Shown: positions 18,825 to 27,493, counted from the first letter of the stretch. The stretch: 64,000 nucleotides of DNA from Turritopsis dohrnii (GCA_027922465.2 BQMF02000205.1:310001-374000), one strand, 5' to 3'. The notes: generated from the sequence alone by a model not told the origin. Numbers and translations: made by a program.

Positions 18825-19391
18825 TTAATTCGATTTGTACTTGAAGCTTCGATTTAGATTCTTGAATATGTATTTCTGTCGGAGATTTCTTTCAATTCTC
18901 CAATCGGAACGTAGTTCGGTCTTGATCGTGAACCACGGATGGCACACAGTAGCGGTTCTTATTAAACTGAACATGATTTTCCGCTTCACCCATGCTGCAG
19001 TGTCACTAAAATTTACGTTATGTTTATCAGCAATTAGCTCAGCTAAACGGCTGAAGAATCGTTTGGTTTCTTTACTCATTCCACCATTGGATGAGAAGAT
19101 CAAGGGGGTAAACGTGCCTAGTTCTTTGTTTTGAACTTTCTCGTTATATAGCTTCTTCTTGAGCTTTTCCATCGATCTGAATAAAGTTTGAAGCGATTGG
19201 TTTCGATAGCTCGGAGCAAAGGGATAGAAAACCCTGACGTCAACAAATGCTCTTGCATGCGTTGCCAAAAGCCTCTTGCACTCACATCGGCCCTGCATTG
19301 CTCATTTTCATCATTCGTTGCTGTTTTGTAGCAACGGTTCTTTCTGCACGTCCTTGCAGACTGTCGAGAGGATGTCAGCAGTGATGTCTCG
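18825..19391 (-). pseudogene. Broken transposon-associated coding domain, copy 1
   Basis: Minus-strand fragments in at least three frames form one protein segment. The DITADILSTVCKDV-type part sits nearest 19,391, then SARGFWQR, then FVDVRVFYPFAPS, then FTPLIFSSNGGM and a C-terminal MFSLIRTATVC. The first shift lies near 19,310 and another near 19,255. A second copy of the same domain is at 51.3-55.7 kb. I recognise the domain as recurrent in transposon-like predicted proteins of cnidarians, often near reverse transcriptase, but cannot assign a superfamily. The Polinton left end abuts it, and the Polinton terminal repeat accidentally supplies an ATG that fuses with this fragment. Confidence 0.6.
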
Positions 19392-19614
19392 AGTAGTAGG
19401 TGAGGGTCAATATAGGCCCACTTTTCGATATTCATAATTTTATCGAGAATTTACTATATTTTTGAACGGTGAAAATAAGGGGGATTTCCCCATGACATTA
19501 TTAACGTGAAACGCGTTAATAAGTGTTATCGTGAATGAATTTCGATTAGTATAGAGGTTTGGTGTGTATCCCATCATCGGCTACGATTCTTTTGTCATAA
19601 TAAGCGCTGAGACC
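19392..19614. repeat. Polinton left terminal inverted repeat
   Basis: 223 bp, the inverse of 35,124-35,346 with one base difference seen (19,544). Its inner part is an orphan antisense copy of the last codons of the polymerase gene. Confidence 0.95.
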
Positions 19615-19627
19615 ACACAAGCACATA

Positions 19628-20224
19628 CTAGTAACCATTTTCGGTTATGGACTTTTTCAGGTTTTGAAGTTCTACCATCAAACTTTTTTGAAATTGATTT
19701 TGGGTTTCAGTCTCCATCTTTCTATCTGTAGAACTGAGTCCTTCTAAAGCTTTGTAATATGTTCCCTGCAAAACCTGGAATTCTTTGTAATTGATCCTTC
19801 CATCAGTCAGCGCCTGACTTATGTTAGTTTCGAAGACAGAAATTGAGGATGTAACAATATCATATAATTTTATCACTTTTTCTACTTTCTTTTGATATCT
19901 TTTGATGACAGCTGTGGTAAGTCCGGTACAGATAGAGCCGGCTAAGGCTACACCACCTAATCCTGCAGAAATAGGTATTCCGATAATCGTAGCCCCTGTT
20001 GCAATTGAACCGATGCCAGAGCCAATGGTTATAGCGCTTGAGCTAGCATTTAGTAGCATCGATCGTTCTATCGCCTTGTTGTATCTCTTGAGCTTGATGC
20101 TAAACTTGTCTTTCAGTCTTATCAACTCGTCAAACTCAGAATTTATTACGCTTGCGTTAAACTTTTCCTGCTCATTCAAATCCTCAGGAGCAGTTGGTAA
20201 CTTTGGATAAATTTTAAAATTCAT
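19628..20224 (-). CDS. Polinton protein with glycine-rich hydrophobic core, 198 aa
   Basis: Function unknown. The N-terminal 60 residues are charged and helical. Residues about 63-107 are a long hydrophobic, Gly/Ala/Ile-rich stretch (GSGIGSIATG..AGLGGVALAG) like a glycine-zipper membrane segment. The rest is amphipathic and ends with NLKKSITENGY. The ATG at 20,222-20,224 lies 60 bp from the divergent gene at 20,285, so the two probably share a promoter region of pure A/T. It sits just inside the left terminal repeat. A membrane-inserted or membrane-remodelling role in the particle is possible but is only an inference from composition. Confidence 0.75.
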   Translation of the reverse strand: MNFKIYPKLPTAPEDLNEQEKFNASVINSEFDELIRLKDKFSIKLKRYNKAIERSMLLNASSSAITIGSGIGSIATGATIIGIPISAGLGGVALAGSICTGLTTAVIKRYQKKVEKVIKLYDIVTSSISVFETNISQALTDGRINYKEFQVLQGTYYKALEGLSSTDRKMETETQNQFQKSLMVELQNLKKSITENGY

Positions 20225-20284
20225 ATTTAGAGAGAGATTATGTTATATAATAATTAATAATAATTTATCCTCTAAATAAATAAA

Positions 20285-21574
20285 ATGACAGACATTGACA
20301 TAGATCCTTTTGGAGAACATGGTATGACGACAGATGAAACAACCGATGAGACGTTTCCTCTCATACCGACCGGTGATCGTACGGGTGCACAGATACATAC
20401 ATCAGGTGATCATGAAACATCATTCGGTGGTCACAGTCTGCATACTAGAGTTTTGAAAGAACTAGTTGAAGGGCTGTATGATAGATTATCCGAAAAATAC
20501 CGGTCAAAACCTGAGGTGTTATATACCGATCAGTTTGAAATTAGAGATGGTGAATTATACTACAAAGACAGTAGCAAACCATTGACAAACAATGGAAGAC
20601 TAAGGGCTATTGATACTATAGAGAAAATACTTGGCAAGAAAAGACTGCGTAATTTAGGGTATGATATACCTAAGAGCAAATTTTCAGCCAGACAGGAAGC
20701 TGTACTTAACAAAATATCAGAAGAGCTTCCTTCGACATCTAAAATCACAAAATCGAGTGATGTAGAGCTTGAGGAAATTACGGGGAACATTGCAAATAGT
20801 ACGGAAGATCTAATTTCATTAATAAGACAACAATCGGTCGATCATGAAACAACTCAGACCGGTGATCTATTTGAATATCCTGTGCGTGAGCTGTTAGGAT
20901 TGGATAAAGCGCTGAGAAACATACGAGGAGGTCTTCAGGAAGAGGCTGCAAAAAAGGTTCGAATAGAACAGCATATCGATAAGGAGAAAAACAAGTTGGA
21001 AGAAATGGAAAATGATGCGACATACACGGACGAACAACGAAAAGAGGTTGAAGATCGAATGGAGGGATTACGTGAAGAGTTGAAAGCTAGGAAAGAGAAC
21101 ATTGATATTCTCAAAGGTAAATTAAACAGTCAAGTTACGAACATCAAAGAAACCATTGCTAAAGTCCTCGACAAAGATACCTCATTAGGTGAAAGGATAC
21201 GAACACTATTCCGCGAACAAGGTATCACAATCATTAGCATTCTGACAGCGTTTGGTATGGCTATCGGTGTCCTTGTGGAAGCTTTGTTACCGAGAGGGTC
21301 AGCAGCTGGAAGCTCTTCACAAAATCCTGACAAAGGTGGTGATAAAAAGGACGGTGGAAAGGAATGGATAAAAAATAAACTAAAAGCGTTAGCATCACTT
21401 CTAGGTAGATTGGCGTCTAAAGCGGCAGAGGCTTTACCTGGAATAATTGGGTCTATCGTATCGTGGATACTCACTAGAGCAAAAGAAGCGGTCGGTTGGT
21501 TAAGTGAAAATTTATGGGCTCTGATTGTAGGGGTTGGATGGATGATCTATACGTACCTCGTGACTAGACGGTAA
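20285..21574 (+). CDS. Polinton coiled-coil membrane protein, 429 aa
   Basis: Function unknown. The N-terminal 55 residues are acidic and Thr-rich. Residues about 60-135 may be globular (LYYKDSSKPL..IEKILGKKRLRNLGYDIP). Residues about 215-290 are a strongly charged coiled coil (KEKNKLEEMENDATYTDEQ and following). A hydrophobic segment lies at about 311-335, a Gly/Ser/Lys linker follows, then amphipathic and hydrophobic helices, the last at about 406-425 before TRR. Stalk plus membrane anchor suggests a structural or attachment protein of the particle, but no family was recognised. The start ATG follows an A/T-only leader. It is the only plus-strand gene in the left 4 kb. Confidence 0.75.
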   Translation: MTDIDIDPFGEHGMTTDETTDETFPLIPTGDRTGAQIHTSGDHETSFGGHSLHTRVLKELVEGLYDRLSEKYRSKPEVLYTDQFEIRDGELYYKDSSKPLTNNGRLRAIDTIEKILGKKRLRNLGYDIPKSKFSARQEAVLNKISEELPSTSKITKSSDVELEEITGNIANSTEDLISLIRQQSVDHETTQTGDLFEYPVRELLGLDKALRNIRGGLQEEAAKKVRIEQHIDKEKNKLEEMENDATYTDEQRKEVEDRMEGLREELKARKENIDILKGKLNSQVTNIKETIAKVLDKDTSLGERIRTLFREQGITIISILTAFGMAIGVLVEALLPRGSAAGSSSQNPDKGGDKKDGGKEWIKNKLKALASLLGRLASKAAEALPGIIGSIVSWILTRAKEAVGWLSENLWALIVGVGWMIYTYLVTRR

Positions 21575-21644
21575 CCATCTGAGTGTGTATATATGTTACA
21601 CGTATCGTGTAACATAATTTTTGTACTCAAATTGAATATACATT

Positions 21645-22067
21645 TTATCTTTCAAAATACCACACAATTCCACCAATACCGAGCATACTCAGAGCTATAA
21701 AAGCCAATTCCCTTTCATGTTGATCATGACTCGGTGTATAAAAGTCGCTCAATACAGGCTCTCGTGGTAGCGGTTCAAGATGATTACTAAATACACTATT
21801 GTACTCTCTCATTGCATCATTTAGTTCTACGAATTTTGAATCAGCCTTCTTTTCGAGCAATAGTTGTTTATTGATGAAATCGATCCTTTCCTGTCGTTTT
21901 TGCTGCCATTCAATCTGTGCTTTTTGTAATTTTTCTATGGCCAAATCATGACGTTTTCTTTCCTTATCGATTCTATCTTTGGATAAACTTGAAAACAGAT
22001 AGCTTGATCCTGTGAAAGCCAAAGCGTTAGCTAAAGCTCCGCCCAACATCATTGCGATAGAAGCCAT
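21645..22067 (-). CDS. Polinton small membrane protein, 140 aa
   Basis: Unknown function. It has an N-terminal hydrophobic Ala/Gly/Met-rich segment (residues 1-27), a coiled coil of about 55 residues rich in Lys/Glu/Gln (RKRHDLAIEKLQKAQIEWQQ), a Pro-containing linker and a C-terminal hydrophobic helix (AFIALSMLGIGGIVWYF). It would bridge two membrane contacts. The stop codon at 21,645 lies about 70 bp from the convergent 429-residue gene. It starts 2 bp after the end of the next upstream gene, so the minus-strand cluster up to 23,255 looks co-transcribed. Confidence 0.75.
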   Translation of the reverse strand: MASIAMMLGGALANALAFTGSSYLFSSLSKDRIDKERKRHDLAIEKLQKAQIEWQQKRQERIDFINKQLLLEKKADSKFVELNDAMREYNSVFSNHLEPLPREPVLSDFYTPSHDQHERELAFIALSMLGIGGIVWYFER

Positions 22068-22069
22068 AT

Positions 22070-22297
22070 TTAGATATTGATATTTTCAGGCAAAATCTTT
22101 TGTTTGATTAAGTAGTCCTTTGTCACTTCACTAGCGGCGATAATGGCAACTAGTTTTCCCGTATCTTCCAAGTCGAACTTTTGAATAGAGGGAGGTGTCA
22201 TTTTTAATACCTTTTTTCCTAGCATAGAGTAGCCGATAGCGAAAACGCAGACGACTGATGCATGATATAAATCGTTGATGATACTTTTCTTGTCCAT
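22070..22297 (-). CDS. Polinton small membrane protein, 75 aa
   Basis: Unknown function. One hydrophobic helix near the N-terminus (ASVVCVFAIGYSMLGKKVL) and a second weaker one (KLVAIIAASEVTKDYLI). ATG at 22,295-22,297, with a 24-bp gap to the upstream gene. Its stop codon lies 2 bp before the next start, which supports reading it as a real gene despite its size. Confidence 0.7.
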   Translation of the reverse strand: MDKKSIINDLYHASVVCVFAIGYSMLGKKVLKMTPPSIQKFDLEDTGKLVAIIAASEVTKDYLIKQKILPENINI

Positions 22298-22321
22298 GTT
22301 ATTATATACATTTTTTTCTTT

Positions 22322-22666
22322 TTATTCCATTTCATGTTTATTGATTTTCACTGGTATTTTAGATTTTTGTGGAAAGGGGGTGGATGGTGACCCACGGGGT
22401 AATATTTGCTCTTTCTTTTTATACACAAAATAAGCAAATCCACCAACTAAACCGATAGCTATTATTCCACCTACACCATAGGTGTAGTTCATAGGTTGTT
22501 CATTTGGTTTGGTGAGAGAGTCATCGGGCTTCTTCACTTCTTTTTGAGGTGACACTTGTTTTAATTCTTCTCGTTTTTTACGGTTGTATTCCGCCAACTT
22601 CTTACCCGCTTCAACCTTTTTAGGGTTCTTCGTTGTCACTTGAATGGGGGTCTGTTCTTCTGACAT
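22322..22666 (-). CDS. Polinton Lys-rich single-pass membrane protein, 114 aa
   Basis: Unknown function. Residues 1-60 are hydrophilic and Lys/Pro/Gln-rich. One transmembrane helix lies at about 67-86 (GVGGIIAIGLVGGFAYFVY), followed by a basic tail. The start overlaps the end of the upstream 211-residue gene by 47 bp in another frame, which is typical of compact virus genomes. Confidence 0.7.
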   Translation of the reverse strand: MSEEQTPIQVTTKNPKKVEAGKKLAEYNRKKREELKQVSPQKEVKKPDDSLTKPNEQPMNYTYGVGGIIAIGLVGGFAYFVYKKKEQILPRGSPSTPFPQKSKIPVKINKHEME

Positions 22667-23255
22667 TTTTATTATCTACTGTATTTATATTATCATCGGA
22701 TTTATTTAAATTCCTTTCATTGATATAATGCCTCCCGGTAATAAGTCCAACACTGAGTGGTGCTAATAATGAGCCGAATTTATAATATAAGTCACATGTA
22801 AATCTTTGAAGGGCAGAGTTTAAGAAGGGGTCATTTTCCAGGTCATTGCTCAACGCATCTTGATTGTTTATTCCTAACGTTGCACAAGCCCCCATGGAAT
22901 AAATACGTATCAGTGATTTCCCCAAGGATTTTACCATTTGACCTGATAGTTTAGCTTCATAGATACTAAAAAGTTTTTCTACCTCTTCATCTTTGAGTTT
23001 GTTAATCTGCTCTTCCGTGTACATTTTCCCTAAGTATAGCTTGCTATTACCGGTTAAGACACACTCGAGTAATTTTTGTCTTTTACCATCTGAAGGTGGA
23101 AATTCACCCGGAACATCATAACTCTGGTTGATTAAATTATCGATCGCTGTTTCCACCATTTTTATTAGAGAGAGGTATTTTTTTAACACAAAATAAAAGT
23201 AAAATAGCGAGATCAGCAGTATGCTTAATAACATGAAGTTGACATATTCTATCAT
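22620..23255 (-). CDS. Polinton signal-anchored protein, 211 aa
   Basis: Unknown function. The first 32 residues are a strong hydrophobic anchor (MLLSILLISLFYFYFVL) followed by Lys. Residues 33-165 look globular, with Cys and Gly residues (GACATLGINNQDAL), then a hydrophobic stretch (GSLLAPLSVGLITG) and an acidic, Asn/Asp-rich tail. I chose ATG 23,253-23,255 because it includes the anchor; an in-frame ATG at 23,157-23,159 would give a soluble form. It is the first gene of the four-gene minus-strand cluster, directly after the 44-bp repeat array. Confidence 0.72.
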   Translation of the reverse strand: MIEYVNFMLLSILLISLFYFYFVLKKYLSLIKMVETAIDNLINQSYDVPGEFPPSDGKRQKLLECVLTGNSKLYLGKMYTEEQINKLKDEEVEKLFSIYEAKLSGQMVKSLGKSLIRIYSMGACATLGINNQDALSNDLENDPFLNSALQRFTCDLYYKFGSLLAPLSVGLITGRHYINERNLNKSDDNINTVDNKNVRRTDPHSSDNEEP

Positions 23256-23288
23256 TTTGTTGTGTTTGTTATAATTTTCTTATACTCT

Positions 23289-23464
23289 CTTATAATTTTG
23301 TTGAAATTTGTTGTGTAAGAGTTTGCTGTCCTCTTATAATTTTGTTGAAATTTGTTGTATAAGAGTTTGCTATCCTCTTATAATTATGTTGAAATTTGTT
23401 GTATAAGAGTTTGCTATCCTCTTATAATTTTGTTGAAATTTGTTGTATAAGAGTTTGCTGTCCT
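23289..23464. repeat. Four 44-bp tandem repeats, each with a CTCTTATA/TATAAGAG dyad
   Basis: Four near-identical 44-bp units (CTTATAATTTTGTTGAAATT..). Each carries an 8-bp inverted pair CTCTTATA..TATAAGAG. The array lies in the gap between the minus-strand membrane-protein cluster and the plus-strand gene at 23,565. Position and dyads suggest a bidirectional promoter or a protein-binding array; function is inferred. Confidence 0.9.
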
Positions 23465-23499
23465 CTTATAATTATGTAAGACAAAATAATTATAAGAGG
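23462..23499. promoter_or_regulatory. Perfect 13-bp inverted repeat (hairpin) closing the array
   Basis: CCTCTTATAATTA at 23,462-23,474 and TAATTATAAGAGG at 23,487-23,499 are exact inverses with a 12-nt loop. It uses the same TATAAGAG half-site as the array and lies 66 bp before the start of the PP1-binding gene. Confidence 0.75.
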
Positions 23500-23564
23500 A
23501 TGATGATGTTTAATAATATATTCTAACATTGTTAAATAAATAAACATTGTTTACTTAAACAATT

Positions 23565-23813
23565 ATGTTCGATGATGAATCCTCAGATGATGATATTATA
23601 TTTTCCCATCAAGATACAAAAAGGGTTACTTTTAATGATAAAGTAATGGTCCATTATATCTATGCTTGTGAATCTCGTAGAAGTAACTGGATAGAGGCTG
23701 CTGCTGACAGAGTACGCTTTGAATCGAGGATTAAACATATTGGCAAAATTCTAGAACCTGTATTGAGACGTAAATTATTCTCTTACAGTAGTCTTACAGT
23801 AGTCTTACAGTAG
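23565..23813 (+). CDS. PPP1R15 (GADD34/CReP)-like PP1-recruiting protein, 82 aa
   Basis: Likely regulatory subunit that brings protein phosphatase 1 to phosphorylated eIF2alpha and restores translation under stress. Residues 1-18 are acidic. Residues 20-23 (RVTF) within KRVTFND are the PP1-docking RVxF motif. V29-H30 sits where the family has its hydrophobic pair. Then W42 and the block ADRVRFESRI (47-56) follow, the W..A.DR.RF..RI pattern of the PPP1R15 C-terminal helix that contacts actin and substrate. This whole order and spacing is seen only in PPP1R15 and in the viral proteins modelled on it (herpesvirus ICP34.5, asfarvirus DP71L). It is minimal: nothing but the C-terminal core is kept. 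The last nine residues run into an 11-bp repeat array. Family assignment by eye is strong; activity is inferred. Confidence 0.85.
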   Translation: MFDDESSDDDIIFSHQDTKRVTFNDKVMVHYIYACESRRSNWIEAAADRVRFESRIKHIGKILEPVLRRKLFSYSSLTVVLQ

Positions 23814-23851
23814 TCTTACAGGAGTCTTACAGTAGTCTTATAGGAGTCTTA
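23786..23851. repeat. 11-bp tandem repeat, six copies
   Basis: Six copies of CAGTAGTCTTA (two with G or T changes) starting inside the 3' end of the PP1-binding gene and ending before the ATPase gene. The array supplies that protein's last residues and stop, so its C-terminus can vary with copy number. Confidence 0.85.
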
Positions 23852-23895
23852 TATTTTTTGTTACAAGAGTCATGTAACAAATAACGTCAACCTGT

Positions 23896-24501
23896 TTAAC
23901 AAATCACGTGCGTTCTCGGATGTTCCATTCTCATGACTAGGCACGCGTGTTTCCCTTCTTTCAGTTTTTCCTTGACATTTTTCAATTCTTCTTGCGTCTC
24001 AATGACATCGTTCTCTTCATGAATGGTGGCTAGATCGTTTCTATCTTTTGGATACCACACATATAACATTTTAGCTTGCCGTCGTAAATTTTTAGGTATA
24101 GCTGTGTATGATTGTGTAAGTAACCATAGCGAATGATTTCGATGTCTACCGCTAATTGCCAACTCGAGCAAAGAGTTTCTCTTTTTGTCCAATTTTTCAT
24201 CAGCTATGATGTCGTCAATGAGGAATAAGGTTTTGTATCCGGCGCAAAAGAAGTCCATTTTCTTAATATATTCATACAAAGATCCTTCCGGTTCAATTAA
24301 AATCACATAGCTGTCATTCCAGAACCACTTCCGATCTCTGTAAGTCTGATTCCATCTTAAGGTGGGACATATAATCACGATGAAATCAAAGTGATCAAAG
24401 TATTCATTTTCTAATAATTTTACAACACGATCCGTTTTACCGCACGATGTTGGTCCAACGAATAATGCTGTGTGAGGTTCTTTCATGTAAAGTGTGTTCA
24501 T
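23896..24501 (-). CDS. DNA-packaging ATPase (FtsK/HerA-like, Polinton ATP)
   Basis: Motor that pumps element DNA into capsids. Walker A is GPTSCGKT at residues 16-23; Walker B is TLFLIDD at 91-97; a sensor-type strand SLWLLTQS lies at 124-131, with an arginine-rich SGRHR just before it. At 201 residues it has the compact size of Polinton and virophage packaging ATPases. It starts 5 bp downstream of the major capsid stop on the same strand, the usual capsid-ATPase pairing. The frame is intact. Confidence 0.92.
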   Translation of the reverse strand: MNTLYMKEPHTALFVGPTSCGKTDRVVKLLENEYFDHFDFIVIICPTLRWNQTYRDRKWFWNDSYVILIEPEGSLYEYIKKMDFFCAGYKTLFLIDDIIADEKLDKKRNSLLELAISGRHRNHSLWLLTQSYTAIPKNLRRQAKMLYVWYPKDRNDLATIHEENDVIETQEELKNVKEKLKEGKHACLVMRMEHPRTHVIC

Positions 24502-24505
24502 TTTA

Positions 24506-25822
24506 CTAATATAATGCAGACATAAATTGACCGTTTTGTATGTTTAATTGAGCATCCATTATTAGATATATATATGCGTTTAAGTTTCCTGCAGTTTCAG
24601 CGGTCTTTTCAATCTGTAAAGTGATGCCTTCACTCGCATTTTCAATCTTTCGACCGGTGCCATGCAAAGCATTCTCATCAATTGTTCTGAAATCTAACCA
24701 TAGAGCATATTTGTTTGTTAAGTAATCAGAGACTTTTACATCATGTAATCCCAAGCGCTTTCGGTTTTCACCGACGCTATTATCTTTTGGTTTTCCTTCA
24801 GCAAAATACTTGCAAATCTCATTGTATTGTTCAAACGGCTGCATCCCTTGAGCAAAAAGTTGGTTAGGCTTACCCTCGACGATGACAGATACCTTTTCGA
24901 TCTTTGGATTATAGAATTTACAGGTTTCTCGTTTGTAGGATTTTTCTTCTTCAAATAGAACTAAAATACCCTTCAAAGATTTGGCTGGTGTGTTGAATGA
25001 CCAATTCCACGTTGTGTCTGACTTGTTTACTCTAATTTGTCTGTGTCGCAAAATCCTATCATAGAGCAAAGCCATGTTTTGATATTCAGAAGCGATTTGT
25101 CTAGCCAACGTGGGTTGTGTCACAAGCTCATATTCAAGTGAGATGTTAGATATTTTGTATTTACCGTCTGGGTTTTTTCTTTGACCTGCGGCAGAAGTTG
25201 GAGGGTCAGAATAGATAACTCGGTTATAGTCGTTAAATGTGATCTCATAGCAAAGCCTATTACCTAAACCCGCTTGATAATATGGGATAGTACTATCTAG
25301 CATCTCAAAGTCGAGTGGAATGACAAACTTGTTTTTATAGGTGTCAGCAATGGCTTTGTCTTCTGCATCAGTGGTGTCTTTATCAGAAGCATCAATCCTC
25401 AATTTCATACAATTCTCTGTACACCCATCGTCGATGATGATACCCTGTCTTATCGCGTTTCTCTTTTCAAACTTGGTTAACCATAAATCTCTGTAACACC
25501 CGAAAAGATCAAAGTCATCGATACTCAATATCTCGTTACCTTCGAACTTGACAGCCAACTTTTTAACGATAGCTCTCCCAATGTTACTGACTAATGTTCT
25601 TTTTGAGTCAGCTTTCGATTCGAGTTCAATATCAAAACTTAGATTAGTTGTTCCTGGGATAATGACATCATCACTTCCTAAATTTGGAAACCTAACCAAT
25701 AATAACTGATTTTGATCGATCTCACTCGGATTGTGTGTGACAATTACTTTTTGACGAGAGCCTTTTACACCGCGGGCAGTTCTAAGTGAACGTTCTGGAT
25801 TTAACCTCTTTCCATACTCCAT
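24506..25822 (-). CDS. Polinton major capsid protein
   Basis: 438 residues, intact. The sequence is beta-rich with a Pro/Gly pattern and has no enzyme motif. I recognise the N-terminal run (PSEIDQNQLLLVRFPNLGSD) and the FDLFGCYRDLWLTK block as a family conserved among cnidarian Polintons. Gene order (minor capsid, major capsid, ATPase on one strand) and length fit the double jelly-roll major capsid of this element class; the fold is inferred, not seen. The ATG at 25,820-25,822 follows an A/T-only leader with TATATAATTAA-like sequence. Confidence 0.8.
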   Translation of the reverse strand: MEYGKRLNPERSLRTARGVKGSRQKVIVTHNPSEIDQNQLLLVRFPNLGSDDVIIPGTTNLSFDIELESKADSKRTLVSNIGRAIVKKLAVKFEGNEILSIDDFDLFGCYRDLWLTKFEKRNAIRQGIIIDDGCTENCMKLRIDASDKDTTDAEDKAIADTYKNKFVIPLDFEMLDSTIPYYQAGLGNRLCYEITFNDYNRVIYSDPPTSAAGQRKNPDGKYKISNISLEYELVTQPTLARQIASEYQNMALLYDRILRHRQIRVNKSDTTWNWSFNTPAKSLKGILVLFEEEKSYKRETCKFYNPKIEKVSVIVEGKPNQLFAQGMQPFEQYNEICKYFAEGKPKDNSVGENRKRLGLHDVKVSDYLTNKYALWLDFRTIDENALHGTGRKIENASEGITLQIEKTAETAGNLNAYIYLIMDAQLNIQNGQFMSALY

Positions 25823-25864
25823 TATTAATTATGATATATAATTAATTATTACTTTTATCTCGTT

Positions 25865-26425
25865 TTAGCGGATATGCAAAACAACGGTTCTTCCTAGGTC
25901 TTCTTTTAGCATATTACCATGTTGATCTGTGATTTTCAACGTGAGAGACTGAAATACACCATTTTTTAATTTTTTTGTACTGAGGGTTTTTAGGCTCAAC
26001 ATATGTGAAGTCACTATATTCAGCCTTGTGATGGGATAGTAAAATATCACTTAGCTTACCATCCTCAAGATTTTGAGTGTTGTCGAGTTCAGAGAGATGC
26101 AAATTAATTTTGATTTTTTAGCGAGCTTATTTGTTCTGATTATTCGAGGGTCTTTGCTTAATGAGGTAAGTTCTGCATCACCCTTTAAAAAGGCACCTGC
26201 TAAAAAGGCATTCAATTCCCTACTCGTGAATGTTCCTTGAGGTACCAACTTTTTAGCTTTCCCATCAGCAGACAGTTTCAGTGTTAGATCTGTGGTTATT
26301 TCATACGTAACATTGTCTGCAAACATATCAACCAATGCAATTTCTTTTGAGCCATCCAAGTTTTGAATGGGGTAAGATAGATATACAGTCTTCTCACCCC
26401 TTACGAGATTTACCGTGATATACAT
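25865..26425 (-). pseudogene. Probable Polinton minor capsid (penton) protein, two frameshifts
   Basis: The frame starts with ATG at 26,423-26,425 and reads a beta-rich sequence (VNLVRGEKTVYLSYPIQNLD). It leaves frame near 26,100-26,120 beside a T6 run and again near 25,960-25,980 beside T6-T7 runs. The three pieces together span about 187 codons, the size of a single jelly-roll minor capsid protein, and end at 25,865. Assignment rests on the place directly upstream of the major capsid gene and on composition. Both breaks at T runs could be sequence errors rather than true mutations. Confidence 0.55.
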
Positions 26426-26464
26426 TTTCTTGTATTAAATAGAAGATAATATTATTAAATAATA

Positions 26465-27493
26465 ATGGAGGATATTTTTAAATATAATCCCAATGCGGCT
26501 TATAAGCCAAATGGAGGACAAGACCTTCAGATATTGAATGCTAAAGATTTATACAAACAAACAATTATCGTCTCTGAGAGCGGTTCTTTCCCCGCAACTT
26601 TTCCAAATATATTTACTAATTACGAAATGGATGAAATGATCAACGTATGAAAATTTGGCAGAAACAACCATTTAAATTATGGCAAACACAAATCAACTTT
26701 GTCACTTGGTGTGCTTCAAGCGCTTGTGGGGTCAGTTCTGAACACCTGAAAGAAGGTCGCTCTACTCCTATGATTAGAGCAGTATATCGTTTTCATGTCT
26801 ATTATCATATTAGACGAATCATTAAGCGTCTGCAGACACCTCTACCTTTTGAAGATAGTTTCAACCAATACTGATAATCCTTATAATAAAGAAGAGTTTT
26901 TAAAAATCTGTAGTGAATATGGTGTCGATTCTGATCCTAAAAAATACACAGGACAATATTTTTATAGCTCGTATCAAAAAAGACGTAGAGACTATCCAAC
27001 GCCAGGTCTGAGTTATTTCACAGACGACTCCATGACACGATGGATTATAGAAAAATCTAAAGGCTTTACAAAAACAGGTCTTGTAAAAATTTCAGAGAGT
27101 GTTAGAGCATATGCTTATCTTCTTCTTAGTTCGCAAGCCTCAGCTCGTTCTTCTATTTTAGGTAATAATTCAAGCGCTTTGACAGCTCAAAGAGTTTTTA
27201 TGAACAACTTTGAAGACATTGTTAACCGCAGAGTTGATATTCAAGATGACATTAAACGTTATCAAGATACTTTAAATTATGCTTCAAGCAAAGTTGATTA
27301 TTCTGTTGGACAAGGTATTTACATGTTACCTAGTGACATGAATCTAAACATCAAGTCGGGAGTGTCTGGTTATAATAATAAAATTCTCATATCTAATGAC
27401 AACTTGAGCCTTGGAAGAAACAAAATGATTAATGTTATGCAAGAGCATCATATTTCGCCCAAAGTGACTAGCTCTCCAACACAACAAAAATAA
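26465..27493 (+). pseudogene. Conserved Polinton protein of unknown function, several frameshifts
   Basis: It starts MEDIFKYNPNAAY at 26,465. The frame is lost near 26,645, changes at least once more before 26,880, and is then open for about 200 codons (DNPYNKEEFLKICSEYG.., SMTRWIIEKSKGFTKTGL, ARSSILGNNSSALTAQRVF). It stops at 27,493 just after a SPKVTSSPT segment. A second copy of the 3' end at 28.1 kb keeps reading into an acidic linker and one hydrophobic helix (IALVLAITTMFSIWYVF), so the intact gene probably ended in a membrane anchor. I recognise the family as common in cnidarian Polintons but know no function. Confidence 0.6.

Noticed and set aside
23289..23464. CRISPR-like array
   Set aside because: Units are directly contiguous without unique spacers and the genome is animal.
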